A stretch of DNA of 64,000 nucleotides, taken from Arcuatula senhousia (taxonomy: Eukaryota > Mollusca > Bivalvia > Mytilida > Mytilidae). Shown piece after piece: positions 24,272-36,062 of this stretch. Within the stretch, counting starts at the first letter, position 1; each line of letters starts with the position of its first letter. A program made the position numbers and the translations under genes. The DNA is taken from contig CAXARO010001647.1 of NCBI GenBank assembly GCA_963971305.1, positions 161,001 through 225,000 on the forward strand. Reading direction: 5' to 3'. The notes beneath the pieces are model-generated. The model was not told the origin of the DNA. It saw only the letters and a list, made by a program, of their open reading frames with translations, and did not search any database.

Positions 24272-26215
24272 CAGGCGCGTAGCAACCCGTACGCAAAAAC
24301 GCAGTTGCGTACACATGGTCAAATCAGCAAAAATAAAAAATACTGTTTTTAAATCAAATTTAGCAAGACATCGTTGCTGTTCACCCTTTCTCCACTGGCC
24401 ACTATCACCCCCTACAGAATTGTTGATAACAAATATTACATTTTTTACCCACCTATGTCCTGTAAATAATAATAACTGTCAAAGGGCGCACTTTTCGTTT
24501 CCAAAATAAAAAAAAGGCTTAAACTAGAGCTAACCCCTCCATATGTCGTTTGGAGGCATTGACAATCTTTTTATACATGTACCTCCGCTTGAAAGTGTAT
24601 ATGTAACTACTTTTGATAGGGTGAATCATTGTACGCACGCCAGTTAGCATTCCGCCCAATATCTCGGGGTATACTGTTTCCTAATCCTCAACTCATACAC
24701 ATGGATTTTCGTGAAACCCAGGTTACACAATCTTTATAACTTAATGTAGCTGTGCACATCCCATGTTGAAAGTTTGTCTGCTTTATCTAAGGGGTGCGAG
24801 TGGTTCTTACATGTTTTTGTGTGTGCAGTTTTCCATATTTAGTAAGTATTAAAGGGGCATAAAAATTTCAAAATCCATAACACCAAGACGAAGCCATGGC
24901 CAGGCGATCGAAATCCCGTATTTTCAGTATAGGATCACATGATGTTTCCTTTATTCCATGATCAACGTGCCCATAACAGATCACAGAATTCCGTAAGGAC
25001 AGAACACAGCTACAGCTAGGAGTAAGACTGAGTAACATTAACATTGTGATTTCAGTGACTCTCTACCTTTCCATATCGTTTTTCTTTATTAAACATATTA
25101 TTGGAACCTGGATTGGGAAACAAGCTCTATGCTTATGTAGTACATACCTTTCCAGCTAGCATTTGCGAGTGTGGCCTTTGCAGCGGCCCCCATTGACCCT
25201 ACTCTTATCAAACTCTACAAATGGGTCTTTAACGTGCATGGGGTATTGCTCTCCACGAACACGGGACAACCTTTTTTCATCCCTTCCGAAGGACTAGCAT
25301 CGTTCATTGAGACCATCCTCGCAAATGGTGTCAAGAGAGAGTCAGAAAATTGGTTTATGAAATTTTCATCCCGTACGAGGATCGAACCACGAACCTTGGG
25401 ATCTACATAAAAATTGTATGCATTGCTTTAACTTGAAAATATAAATTCAAAAATAAATTTGTTGGCTTGTTTAATTATAAATAAAATCGTTGTGCTGCAT
25501 TTACGTTTGCCATTTTAAATGAAACAGAAAAAATACCGTCTTGAACACAAACATTCATAGGTCAAGAATCTCTACAGGATAGGAAACTTAACACCATGAC
25601 TACACAGAGTTCTAATTTCTTATAAAATTAAACAACTATACAAAAAATATCGATTTTATTTAAGTCTGTATTTAGGGACCGACCATGCAACTTGTAGGAA
25701 GGAGGCGTTGGTTGTATTTTTTTCTAATCAGATTTCGTTCTCGCGGAAGGAAAAACTATTTGTTTATTTTCAAAAAGAAGATGAGATTTTGAGTAAGTGT
25801 ATACGACACAACCTGCATATTTAGTAAGCGGCAATTTAAAACAACCAACCGCCTTCAATGTTGGCACGACAATTTTTTTTCATAATAAGGCTTAAAGCAT
25901 AATTTTATATATCAGCAAACCTTTTACAAAGTTTTTTTCCCTAAAAAACTTCAGCTGACAGAATATTTTTTGTACTCAAAATATTTTTTATGAATAATCA
26001 AGGCCCACCTTTCAAGTTAAATGGTCGGTTCCTTATCACGGAAAACAACGATTTTTGCCTTCGTTTTTGCTAAATCCAAGGAGCTTCCGGGGGGCTTCGC
26101 CCCCCCTGGACCCCCTACCAGGGCTTTGCCCTGGACCCACTGGGGGCCTTGAGCGGCCCCCAGACCCCTCGCCGTAGGTTTGCGTATACTTCATTTCTGC
26201 CTAGCTACGCCCCTG
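24272..26215 (+). mobile_element. 1944-bp non-autonomous transposon, copy A
   Basis: Ends are CAGGCGCGTAGCAACC and (reverse complement of the right end) CAGGGGCGTAGCTAGG, about 14 bp of inverted repeat. ACAAA is duplicated at 24267-24271 and 26216-26220. The same element, same length, lies inverted at 49072-51015. CA...TG ends, the CAGGGGCGTAGC motif and 5-bp duplications suggest the hAT supergroup (hAT5-like), inferred. The interior has no transposase: it holds a SINE-like block (about 25100-25420), a fragment of the GATGTGGAATAAGTGT family (about 25785-25870), and a GC-rich CCCCCC/GGGG stem segment before the right end. Confidence 0.92.
25095..25425 (-). repeat. SINE-like block with Pol III B-box, inside transposon copy A
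   Basis: On the minus strand GGTTCGATCC(TCG) near 25385-25375 is a good B-box, followed by GCACGTTAAAGACCC and AGGGTCAATGGGGGCCGCTGC. An A-box is not visible, so the head is probably truncated. A diverged relative of the body lies at 40020-40165. The 79-codon plus-strand frame over it (25171-25410) is antisense to the SINE and not a gene. Confidence 0.6.
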
Positions 26216-26220
26216 ACAAA

Positions 26221-27500
26221 AATTCCGTATAAAGTCATGAAAAAAAAACCCGCATGTCCGGCGTAACATAACTTAGGCTTCCAAAATTAACGAAACGGTC
26301 TTGTGGTCTTGTTACAAGTCTGAAATTTGCAAAATTTTGCATCAAGCAACTATGGACCACATACGATTTATGATGTCAATCTCAAAATATCGTTTACAAA
26401 ATAGCAAAAAAATGATTTTCAAGAAAAACGTAATGCGTAGTTTTGGGGCAGATTTCTCATACTCATTTCAGGAGGTTATTTGAAAGTTAAGTAAAATAAT
26501 TCCGCCATTGTTGGCATCAAGTTACAGTTTTTTTTTTTAATTTAAGAAGTTTACTATGGAATCACAAACATTTTGCATCAAAAAACAATCACGTAGTATC
26601 ATTTTGAAAAAGTCCCACAGCGGTTTGTCCAACCGTATTTTTTGTGGTTTAAAAAGAAAACATAAAACAAAAATTCGAAAATTATTTCAGAAAGAACAAT
26701 TATTCAATTTGTAAAAACAAATTATTCAATTTGTAAAAACAAATTATTCAATTTGTACAAACGAAGTCAATTTCAGATAGTTCCGATATTTCGGATAAAA
26801 ACTTATAAAAATGAAATGCTTACCGTTTCGAAAAGATGGAAATCTAATTAAGCAAAAGCAAAAGTCCCATGCACGATTTGTCCAATCTGCAATTTTTTTA
26901 CGTTGCATACACTATAACGTTAAAAGCATGATTTATATATGTGATTTATGAAGCGTACACCACAAAAAAAAGTTATGAAAAATATTCAAACAAGATCAGT
27001 AAAAAAGAAGAAATCGCAAACATGAGATCTCAAGGAGCGTATTGTATAAAAGGGTTCAACACCAAAAAGTTATAAAGTTATTGATAAGAAAAAGACAAAC
27101 TAACACAGCATAAAAGCAAATACCGACAAAAAGTAAAAAAAACAGGCGCACATGGTTGATTGCTGTGGACCTTGTCAAAATATAGAGCGTTGAAACAAAT
27201 TGATAACGCGTAAATGGCCACACAAGAAAAGAAAACCTGATTTCTTGAATAAATTCATAGGCAGCTAATTTAAAAAAAAAAATTTAAAAAAAAAAAAAAG
27301 AAAACGTCTGTCGTTAACAGTAAAAGACGCAATAACGTGCGTAACGTGTAATGAGTTTTTATTTTTTTTTGTGTTAAATCAATGAGACTTATCATATTTT
27401 CATCATATCATAATTAAAAATACGTGTTTATGATATTTTATTTACTCATTTCATTTGCTATGATCCTTGCTTTTATTTCCCTCGACTTGGTGTGTTTTTG
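26221..27500. other. AT-rich intergenic DNA with a small tandem repeat
   Basis: Three copies of a 24-bp unit (AATTATTCAATTTGTAAAAACA) at 26692-26762; otherwise no gene or family recognised. GTCCCA(C/T)... TTTGTCCAA words recur near 26610 and 26865. Confidence 0.6.
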
Positions 27501-27507
27501 TAAGGCA

Positions 27508-28552
27508 AAAAAGTGTCCTGGGATAAAGTGTCCGGGAGGACAATATATTCCAGAAAAGTTGCCATTTTCAAGTGTCCCCTGCTATTAAAAAGTGTCCATT
27601 AGTAGGACATTTTTTACCTTCTGATGCCATTTAGAATTGTCCTTTTAAAAATGACAGCTCTAGTGGACATTATGTAATTTTACAGTATTCTTTTTAAAAC
27701 TCAATAGAAGTGATTGTATATATATTCCGTTATAAAGTATTAAGTATTTTTATTCAGCCAATTATGGGCCCGTAAGGATATATATTATCAATTTTGACAC
27801 ATGCAGTGTATAATATCAAACAACATTCACTCACACTTTCTCTCTTTCACTCTCATACTGATTGAAATGATTTCTTTTACAATGAAATAAGAGAATAAGA
27901 CAAAATTATATTGCTCTATACATATACAATACATTTGAAACAGATTTTTATTGTTAATATTATCAAAATGAAAAATATGCCAGAAAAAAAGTAGCAGCAT
28001 AGTTGAATACTTAGTTGTTATGTGACAATTTACATGTATAGAAAAGTTAATTAGTATAAGTCAATGTTTACTTTTTGAGTGCAGTTATTTAGTCTATTTA
28101 CATGTAATTAAAAACCTATCTCGCATCACTCCCGGTTTTTAATTAGATTGTTATTTAGTTGTCTTCTTTGATTTGTATTAAATGTTACTTCAATTAAACA
28201 CTCATATTTGGAAAAAGATCTCATTAAAAGGACTTTTATGAATTATGATGGACAATTTTTCATACATATGGACATTATTTCATAGATTCAGATTTAAGAT
28301 TCAATAAGGTTCCCCAATTAATATGTTATTATTATCATAAAATAATGAATTGTTATATTGTTGAGTAAGTAATCGGGTATAATTAGATAAAACGTTTGTC
28401 TATTCCTGCATTTAATATGATGGACAATTTTTCATAGCTATGGACATAATTTTATAGATTTAAAGTGTCCAGGACATTATTTCTATGGACAGTATTTACC
28501 ATTTTGAATAGTCTGGAGGACATATTAAAATGGGGGACATTATATTATCTTA
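27508..28552. repeat. TGTCC/GGACA-rich region, possible foldback
   Basis: AAGTGTCC, GGACATT and related words recur every 20-40 bp at both flanks (27508-27680; 28240-28280; 28420-28552), mostly TGTCC on the left and GGACA on the right, as expected of a decayed subrepeat-type inverted repeat. Ends and target duplication are not clear. Confidence 0.4.
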
Positions 28553-28559
28553 CATTTTG

Positions 28560-29275
28560 TTTTAGTTTTGTTTCACACCTTATGTCACCATGCCTATTTT
28601 TCTTTTTTTTTACAAATTTTATTAAAAAGACACACAGATTCTAGCACGAAAAATGCAAGAATACTTAAAGTTGATATTTACCAAATCTTATAACGAAAAT
28701 TAGAAGTCAATCGCCATTGGTTTTTCTCCTTAAACCAATGAAACTTCTTTTAAACTACCCAAAACATGCGAAGAATAATCCAAGATAAAAGTAAAATTAG
28801 AGAAATGTTACAAAAAACATGCAAAACATGAACGCTTTTTAAAAAAACAGCACAAACAATCTTCAAAGTTTTTTTTTTTATTTCAAATCACCTAGTTAGC
28901 TTTCATCCTATTATACTCAAGTTTGTTGTTTTATCGTGATATATACTTCGCGGTTCTTCTAAAGAAACAATCAAAACAATCAATAAGTGTACCGTTAAAT
29001 GTTGATTGCTGTTTCTTAAATGATCATTAACGGCGTGTGTGACCAATCAATCATATGACCACTTTCTAGATTAGTAAGGTATATCTACCTTTTTTACTAA
29101 ACAGTTGCTAGGAATTTAAAAAAAAAGAACTTTCTTACTTAAATCTTAACTTGATGTTATTTATTATTATTTAATAAAAAGATGAAAGCTTTTTCTCACA
29201 AAATTTTATTTATTTGTTCGTGTTTATTAATGTTTTTATATTTATAGGAAACCCACATAAGAAATCACCTTTTTT
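28560..29275. other. AT-rich intergenic DNA, nothing supported
   Basis: Homopolymer tracts and no frame, repeat or RNA signal that I can support. Confidence 0.5.
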
Positions 29276-29277
29276 CG

Positions 29278-30184
29278 TTTTTGTCTCGCCTGCGAAGCAG
29301 AGCGGGACATAGGTGTTACTTTACCGGCGGCGGCGACGGCGGCGTTAACTTTTTGAAAAAGTTTTATGAGCACCTCCATATCTCAAGAACTATAGGTCCT
29401 GGGTTGATGAAACTTGGTATGCATATGCCCCAGTAGTAGCTTAGCACAGTTGCATCCCCATCTTTTGACCTTGACCTTGATTTTCCGGTTGAGTGACTTT
29501 GACAATTTTCAATACATATAATAGCAATGAAAAAGTTTTGCGAGCACCTCCATATCTCAAGAACTATAGGTCCTGGGTTGATGAAACTTGGTATGCATAT
29601 GCCCCAGTAGTAGCTTAGCACAGTTGCATCCCCATCTTTTGACCTTGACCTTGATTTTCCGGTTGAGTGACTTTGACAATTTTCAATACATATAATAGCA
29701 ATGAAAAAGTTTTGCGAGCACCTCCATATCTCAAGAACTATAGGTCCTAGGTTGATGAAACTTGGTATGCATATGTCTCAGTAGTAGCTTAGCACAGTTG
29801 CATCCCCATCTTTTGACCTTGACCTTGATTTTTCGGTTGAGTGACTGACAATTTTCAATACATATAATAGCAATGGAAAAGTTTTGCGAGCACCTCCATA
29901 TCTCAAATACTATAGGTCCAAGGTTGATGAAACTTGGTATGCATATTCCCCAGTAGTAGCTTAGCACAGTTGCATCCCCATCTTTTGACCTTGACCTTGA
30001 TTTTCCGGTTGAGTGACTTTGATTATTTTTGTTGCATATATTTGCAATGTTTAAGTTCTATAAACATCTTTTGATCTCAGAAACTGAAAATCCATGTAAA
30101 TTCAAAATATAGTGGAAGTAAGAAAGAATAATTGTTTCTGATGGTGCCGACAGGCGAGACATACTTTAGTGTTAACTCTTGTTT
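29278..30184 (+). mobile_element. GTCTCGCC-type tandem-core element, 172-bp unit
   Basis: Begins TTTTTGTCTCGCCTGCGAAGCAGAGCGGGACATAGG (5' hairpin), then a GGCGGCGACGGCGGCG microsatellite, four copies of a 171-172 bp unit (TGATGAAACTTGGTATGCATATG near 29407, 29579, 29751, 29922), then GGTGCCGACAGGCGAGACATAC (3' inverted partner of the 5' GTCTCGCCTG) and a GTTAAC palindrome before CTTGTTTT. The units carry TGACCTTGACCTTGA. Open frames on the minus strand here merely read through the repeat. Non-autonomous, Helentron-associated/pearl-like by architecture (inference). Confidence 0.85.
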
Positions 30185-30267
30185 TTTAATATGCATTTGA
30201 TTTGTTTTATTTTAATTGCTCAACTTAATATTAAACTTTTTAATAATTATTGTTGGTAATTAAACTT

Positions 30268-30388
30268 TCTTGTCGCTTATTGTCGGATCTTGACGCTTCT
30301 TGTAGGGCTCTTGACGCTTCTTGTCGGCTCTTGGTGTTTCTTGTTGGCTTTTGATGCTTCTTGTTGGCTCTTGACGCTTCTTGTCGCT
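30268..30388. repeat. 21-bp tandem array
   Basis: About five to six copies of a GCTCTTGACGCTTCTTGTCGG-like 21-bp unit. The period is a multiple of three, so the minus-strand frame stays open as a K/S/Q-rich heptad repeat; I do not consider that coding. Confidence 0.85.
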
Positions 30389-30939
30389 AAATAGGGAGAC
30401 CGCTTTTTAGGATAAGATAACTCTTTCCCGCCTTTTACTGCAAAAAATGAAACAGACAAAGTAAAATGTAAGGGTGACGTGAAGAAAATGGAAATGGAAT
30501 GCAGTGGTAGAGATAAACATGATTAAGGTTTATTTGAAAAATATCACCTGATAAATTTATGCAATTAATATGCTGGTTTTGACGTTTGTACAAAACAGCT
30601 GAGAATTCTCCCTGTTAGTGTTACTGTTAGGGAACAACCATCTGATTTTTTTTTGGGGGGGGGCTATGGATATTTTCTTTGTCCTGCCTTTTTATTTTCG
30701 GAAAAAGTGGAGCCTGGATTTTTTTTTTGTGCACTTGTGCGCGCAAATTTTTTATTTTTAAAGCAACTATAAATTTTTAAGCCAAAATTACCATCCTGCC
30801 TCTTTTTTTTACTCAAAGCCTAGTCCAGATAATCATGACGTCTTTCTGGGGATTTTTATCATTTGGACTTTTATTAGATCCCCAGAGACGTAGGAAGCCA
30901 ACCGTCAAAAATTATAAAAGGCTTGCAGATTTTACAAAT

Positions 30940-31660
30940 TTTCCAAAATTTTACAACATATAGCTGTTAAGGAAACAGGCCTGTAGTTGCTAGCATTGTG
31001 TTTGTCACCTTTTTTAAATATGGGCACAACATTAGCTTGCTTCCAGTCTAACGGGACACAGCCCTGATCGATTGACTTTTGGAAAAAATAAGTCAAAAAG
31101 GGGGCAACTTCTTCTGCTAAGGTTTTTAAAAAATAAGATGGTACATTGTCTGGGCCAGTGGCTTAATTAATTTGTGGGGATTAATGTTTTTTAGTAATTT
31201 AATGACACCATTTAAGTTTATTTTTATGTCTGGCATATCAGAGTAAGGGCTTGTTCCTTTACAAGGAATTGTTGATGTGTCTTCTCTAGTGAAAGCACTT
31301 TTAAATTGTTCATTTAGGATATTAGCTTGAGTTATATTGTCACTATAAAGTAATCCATCTTTACCACGAAGGGGACTAACACCTGATGCTTCAGTTTTCC
31401 TACTTTTAATAAATTGCCAAAATGATTTGGGTTTTTCATCTAATTGGGGACTTATAACTTCTTCCATATATCATGTATATTGTCTTTGGGCTTTTCTTAT
31501 TTCTCTTTGGGCTGTAGCTTTTATTTTCTTATATTTATCTTTATGTTCTTTTTTACCAGATTTTTTGGCTTTATTAAATGCTCTTCTTTGTTGTTTACAT
31601 ATTTTATTAATTTTTGAATTTGCCCAGGGATTGGTGTATTTAGACACAGGTAATTACTCC
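30940..31660 (-). pseudogene. LINE fragment: linker and RT N-terminal part (Jockey-like)
   Basis: Read on the minus strand: PWANSKINKICKQQRRAFNKA (31655-31600), KSFWQFIKSRK (about 31430), SDNITQANILNEQF (about 31330), ISINP/NINPHK, then in another frame the hallmark ATGPDNVPSYFLKTLA-like block (about 31165), VPLDWKQANVVPIFKKG and NYRPVSLTAICCKILE (about 30965-30940). These are the consecutive conserved blocks between the endonuclease and the RT palm of Jockey-like LINEs. A stop near 31470 and a frameshift near 31165 disable it; neither endonuclease nor FADD region is present. Confidence 0.88.
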
Positions 31661-32800
31661 TCTTAAATTCACCAAATTATCGTAAAAAATCACTTGTTTA
31701 ACTCTGCTATTTCTCTGCTATTTAACAATACTAAATAATAAAGTAAGGCCAAAATTTTAAAGATTTTCCAAGGGCACTTTTTAAAGAACGTATTTATAAA
31801 TAATTCGTTTATTTAAAACTGACGACTTTAAACAGCATTTTTCAGAAAATGACTCGTCAAAATTAAAAGAAAATTAGCCTAGCTCATGCAGCAGGATTTC
31901 CTCTTTGATATGAATATTTTACATGTCCGATTTATAATAAAAGTGTTTATTCTCGAACCATTATACCATGTTTCAACAGAGAATCTGAGGACAATATTGC
32001 CAATATACAAAATCATGCGTAGACCTTGTTATTTTTAACTTATAGGGAGAGACTTATCTCTTTAGTTTAATTATCTCAGAAAACAGCAAAAAGTATAACG
32101 TTACATGTTGAACTCTGAACTGTTCATCTAAAAATTATCCTGCCTATAAATGACATTAAAGGTCATGAATAAATCAAATTATGGTCCTCAATTGATTTTA
32201 AAGGTTTATTTATGTATCAATAGTAAAGATAAATGTTTTTGATAATTATTAATTGAATATTGAACTAAAAGGGAATGAACAAATGAGAAAACAAGAGCTG
32301 AAAGAGATTAAGAAAATACAGGAAAGTCACTGTGAGAATACAGGGGTTCAAATTAAAATATTTGAAAGCAAAAGGTCAAGGACATTTTGAAGTTTCAGGT
32401 GTAAATTCTCCAGATGGTGTTAAAAAGTCCTCAGTGTGGGCTACTGTAAATGCATATTTAGAATTTCAAAGGTCCTCACAGGACCATGGACCAGTGCTTA
32501 TTTAAACACTTTGTATACTTTTATAAAGCAGATGAAAGAAATACATGTACTTACTAAGGTTACTATTATCAAACAAAATTTTATAAAAATGCAGTGATAG
32601 AATTCCAGCACTGTCAAGTTTTAATCAGCTGCTCGGCAGCCTTGAGATTTGCCTAAAACTGAAAGATCTACATGTAAGGAAAAAAAATTAAAATCAAAGA
32701 AATACATGTATGCTGCAAAATTGCAAAATAGATTTGTTAGTTTCACAAGGTTGTCCTGTGTATAGGGATAGCCTACCTAGTGCATGTTAAAGAACCCTTT
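31660..32800. other. AT-rich intergenic DNA
   Basis: No gene seen. GTGCATGTTAAAGAACCCTTT near 32781 resembles the SINE-body motif GCACGTTAAAGACCC, so a SINE remnant may sit here. Confidence 0.4.
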
Positions 32801-32806
32801 ATAGAG

Positions 32807-33974
32807 TTTTTGTCTCGCCTGCGACGAATAGTCGCGGAAGGCGAGACATAGGTATTACTTTCCGGCGACGGCGGCGACGGCGGCGGCGTAAACTTTTTTG
32901 TAAGACTTTTGTGGACAATGAATTGCTTGAAAAGTATAATAGCTAGGCATCTGATATTTGGTATACAGACAGTTCAGGTTATGGTCTACGCAACTGTCAC
33001 CATGCCGTTTGACCCTGACCCCATTTTCACGCTCCAGTGACTCTGTGAACTTAGGTTTTTTTTCAGGCCGTAAACTTTTTTGTAAGACTTTTGTGGACGA
33101 TGAATTGCTTGAAAAGTATAATAGCTAGGCATCTGATATTTGGTATACAGACAGTTCAGGTTATGGTCTATGCAACTGTCACCATGCCGTTTGACCCTGA
33201 CCCCATTTTCACGCTCCAGTGACTCTGTGAACTTAGGTCTTTTTTCAGGCCGTAAACTTTTTTGTAAGACTTTTGTGGACGATGAATTGCTTGAAAAGTA
33301 TAATAGCTAGGCATCTGATATTTCGAATACAGACAGTTCAGGTTATGGTCTACGCAACTGTCCCCATGCCGTTTGACCCTGACCCCATTTTCACGCTCCA
33401 GTGACTCTGTGAACTTAGGTCTTTTTTCAGGCCATAAACTTTTTTGTAAGACTTTTGTGGACGATGAATTGCTTGAAAAGTATAATAGCTAGGCATCTGA
33501 TATTTAGTATACAGACAGTTTAGGTTATGGTCCATGCAACTGTCACCATGCTGTGTGACCCTGACCCCATTTTCACGCTCCAGTGACTCTGTGAACTTAG
33601 GTGTTTTTCAGGCCAAAAAACTTTTTTGTAAGACTTTTATGGAAGATGAATTGCTTGAAAAGTATAATAGCTAGGCATCTGATATTGGGTAAACAGACAG
33701 TTGCAGTTAAGGACAACGCAACTGTCACCATGCCATGTGACCATGACCCCATTTTTATGCTCCAGTGACTCTGTGAACTTAGGTCTTTTTTCAGACAGAA
33801 AACTTTTTGTAATACTTGTGTGGATAATGGATTGCTTGAATAGTATAATAACTAGGCATCTGTTATTAGGTATACTGACACTTTTTGTGTTTATATCAAG
33901 AAATGAAAGCTTAGGTAGTTGATTTTAGTGATGGTGCCGGCAGGCGAGACATACTTTTAGTGGCCACACTTGTT
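32807..33974 (+). mobile_element. GTCTCGCC-type tandem-core element, 181-bp unit
   Basis: Starts TTTTTGTCTCGCCTGCGACG with a hairpin to GCGAGACATAGG, has a CGGCGACGGCGGCGACGG microsatellite, about six copies of a 181-bp unit (GAATTGCTTGAAAAGTATAA near 32920, 33100, 33281, 33463, 33645, 33825), then GGTGCCGGCAGGCGAGACATAC and the GTGGCCAC palindrome before ACTTGTTTT. Ends match the 29.3-kb element, but the core unit is different, so two subfamilies share termini. Later units are more diverged. Confidence 0.88.
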
Positions 33975-34235
33975 TTAAGTGTTCATCTATTCAGTTTGGG
34001 TTAAGGAGTTTTGACTGGTGATTTCTTGATGATGGAGGCATTTTGACAATGGGGGGTTCCGATCTGATACCCCAAAACTTTTTTTATGTATTTAGAATTC
34101 ATGCTTAAATAGCAATTTTATGAAGTTTTGTTCATTGACATGTTTGGAAAAAAAATCACCAAAAAATAAAAGAAATTTAGGATGAAATTACTGTTGACTG
34201 TACATTAAACAAACAGCAATCTATCAAGCCAATTA

Positions 34236-35217
34236 TAGCTTTGATAAATGGTGTTGCGTACAGCTCTGTAAAGTAATTGGTATAATATAGAATGGATCTG
34301 GTGAGCTGCAAAGTTAGAAGGGGTGTCCATGTGCCAACAGTGATGAAAATCATCTTTTTAAAGCCGTTGACACCGGAAAATCCAGGATGGGGTTGAGCTG
34401 GAATTGAACCCATACTCTGTCATCTATGGCAACTTTGCTGCACTGTGTCCAGCACCCTAGACCACTAGACCACCAGGCACCTAGGCTAGATAAAAATCTA
34501 GCTTTCGGTTGCCTAGTTAAGCCTCCTCGTAGACAATCTAAGGTTGTAACACAGTACACGATGAACAGTAGGTGGGTAGGGAGAGAAAGATAGAGAATTG
34601 GATCGCAACTGGTATAGTAATATAAGCATATATATGATAAATGGTGTTGCGTACAGCTCAGTGCAGGCAAAGTTGCCATAGATGACAGAGTATGGGTTCG
34701 ATTCCAGCTCAACCCCATGCTGGATTTTCCGGTGTCAACGGCTTTAAAAAGATGATTTTCATCACTGTTGGCACACGGACACCCCTTCTAACTTTGCAGC
34801 TCACCAGATCCATTCTATATTATACCAATTACTTTACAGAGCTGTAGGCAACACCATTTATCATATATATGCTTATATTACTATACCAGTTGCGATCCAA
34901 TTCTCTATCTTTCTCTCCCTACCCACCTATTGTTCATCGTGTACTGTGTTACAACCTTAGATTGTCTACGAGGAGGCTTAACTAGGCAACCGAAAGCTAG
35001 ATTTTTATCTAGCCTAGGTGGTCTAGTGGTCTAGGGTGCTGGACACAGTGCAGGCGAAGTTGCCATAGATGACAGAGTATGGGTTCGATTCCAGCTCAAC
35101 CCCATGCTGGATTTTCCGGTGTCAACGGCTTTAAAAAGATGATTTTCATCACTGTTGGCACACGGACACCCCTTCTAACTTTGCAGCTCACCAGATCCAT
35201 TCTATATTATACCAATT
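34236..35217. repeat. Inverted plus tandem tRNA-like repeat (SINE-like trimer)
   Basis: A unit of about 370 bp contains a tRNA-like head (A-box-like TGGTCTAGTGG near 35020; B-box GGTTCGATTCC at 35082-35092), a body ending near CCAGATCCATTCTATATTA and a linker (ACTTTACAGAGCTG...TAGCCTAGGTG). One unit runs on the minus strand (34236-34645, B-box complement near 34405), a partial one on plus (34655-34835) and a full one on plus (34836-35217). Arms are nearly identical. tRNA-derived origin is inferred from the Pol III boxes; I do not call a functional tRNA. Confidence 0.8.
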
Positions 35218-35219
35218 TT

Positions 35220-36060
35220 AGCTTTCATTGACTAATATGGAGTTAATAAAATTTCACCTGTTCCAATATTAAATTAATACATTGTACTTCATTCAACAAT
35301 AACACAGTGGTACAACATAAGTAAAAACTTTGAAAAGAAATTCTTGTTAATAGAAGTAGCTCATTTTTTATGACCTTGCGACAATATTTTGGGGGGCTAA
35401 CAGGCATTACATTGTAAGTTTTTGAGTCTGTCAGTCTGTACATCCATACAAATTTCCGTCAAGATTTTCTCAGAAACTGTGCATGATATACACATGTATG
35501 ATTTGAAACTTGATAGAATGGTTCTCTATGACAAACTGTACATCCTACATGACTTTCAGGCCTGTAGTACTTCTACTTCCTGTTTGAGGCCAAAAGGGGG
35601 GACATCCATGGACACATTTCTTTTTCATTGTGTGTGAAATTTTGCACAGAATTTAATGGACAATGATTAAAATAAAAATTATGACATTTACTGATATGAC
35701 AGTATACACTTAGTTATAATTACTTTGAATAAAAATGGAAAACAATATATTCATGATAATCTTCTTTTGCAGTGCTTCCTTGACAGACATAGCCTAAAGG
35801 GGCCAGCTAAAAACGCTAATAGACAACAGGAACAACTATATTTCTGGTTGCAGTTATACAATTCTGGTTACTTGATGGTCTTACCATTGGGAAAATGAAC
35901 ACAATATTTGAGATCCTCATCCATGGGAATAGAAGAGCAGGTTGACCTATGACCTTACTATTTTAACACAGTACAGAGATGGATTCTAATCTCAAAGTCC
36001 ATATAATCAACGAAAAATCCAGAATTGGTTATGTTAACAGTTTCTGAAAAGGTACTGATA
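35220..36060. other. Intergenic DNA, no gene supported
   Basis: Degenerate sequence at 35400-35640 (GTCTGTCAGTCTGTACATCC... TACTTCCTGTTTGAGGCC) resembles cores of the tandem-core elements, suggesting another old copy. Confidence 0.4.
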
Positions 36061-36062
36061 CA

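Noticed and set aside
25171..25410. 79-codon frame present twice (also 49877-50116)
   Set aside because: Duplicated only because the transposon is; it is antisense to a SINE-like block with a B-box and shows no protein family.
29364..29967. Minus-strand repetitive frames (MLSYYWGICIP... repeats)
   Set aside because: Read-through of the 172-bp core units; repeats with the unit and breaks where units diverge.
30277..30459. K/S/Q-rich heptad-repeat peptide
   Set aside because: Product of a 21-bp tandem array, no start context or flanking coding sequence.
35082..35092. Functional tRNA gene at the B-box near 35.08 kb
   Set aside because: A- and B-box motifs are present, but the sequence is a repeated unit and I could not draw a convincing cloverleaf with acceptor stem and anticodon.
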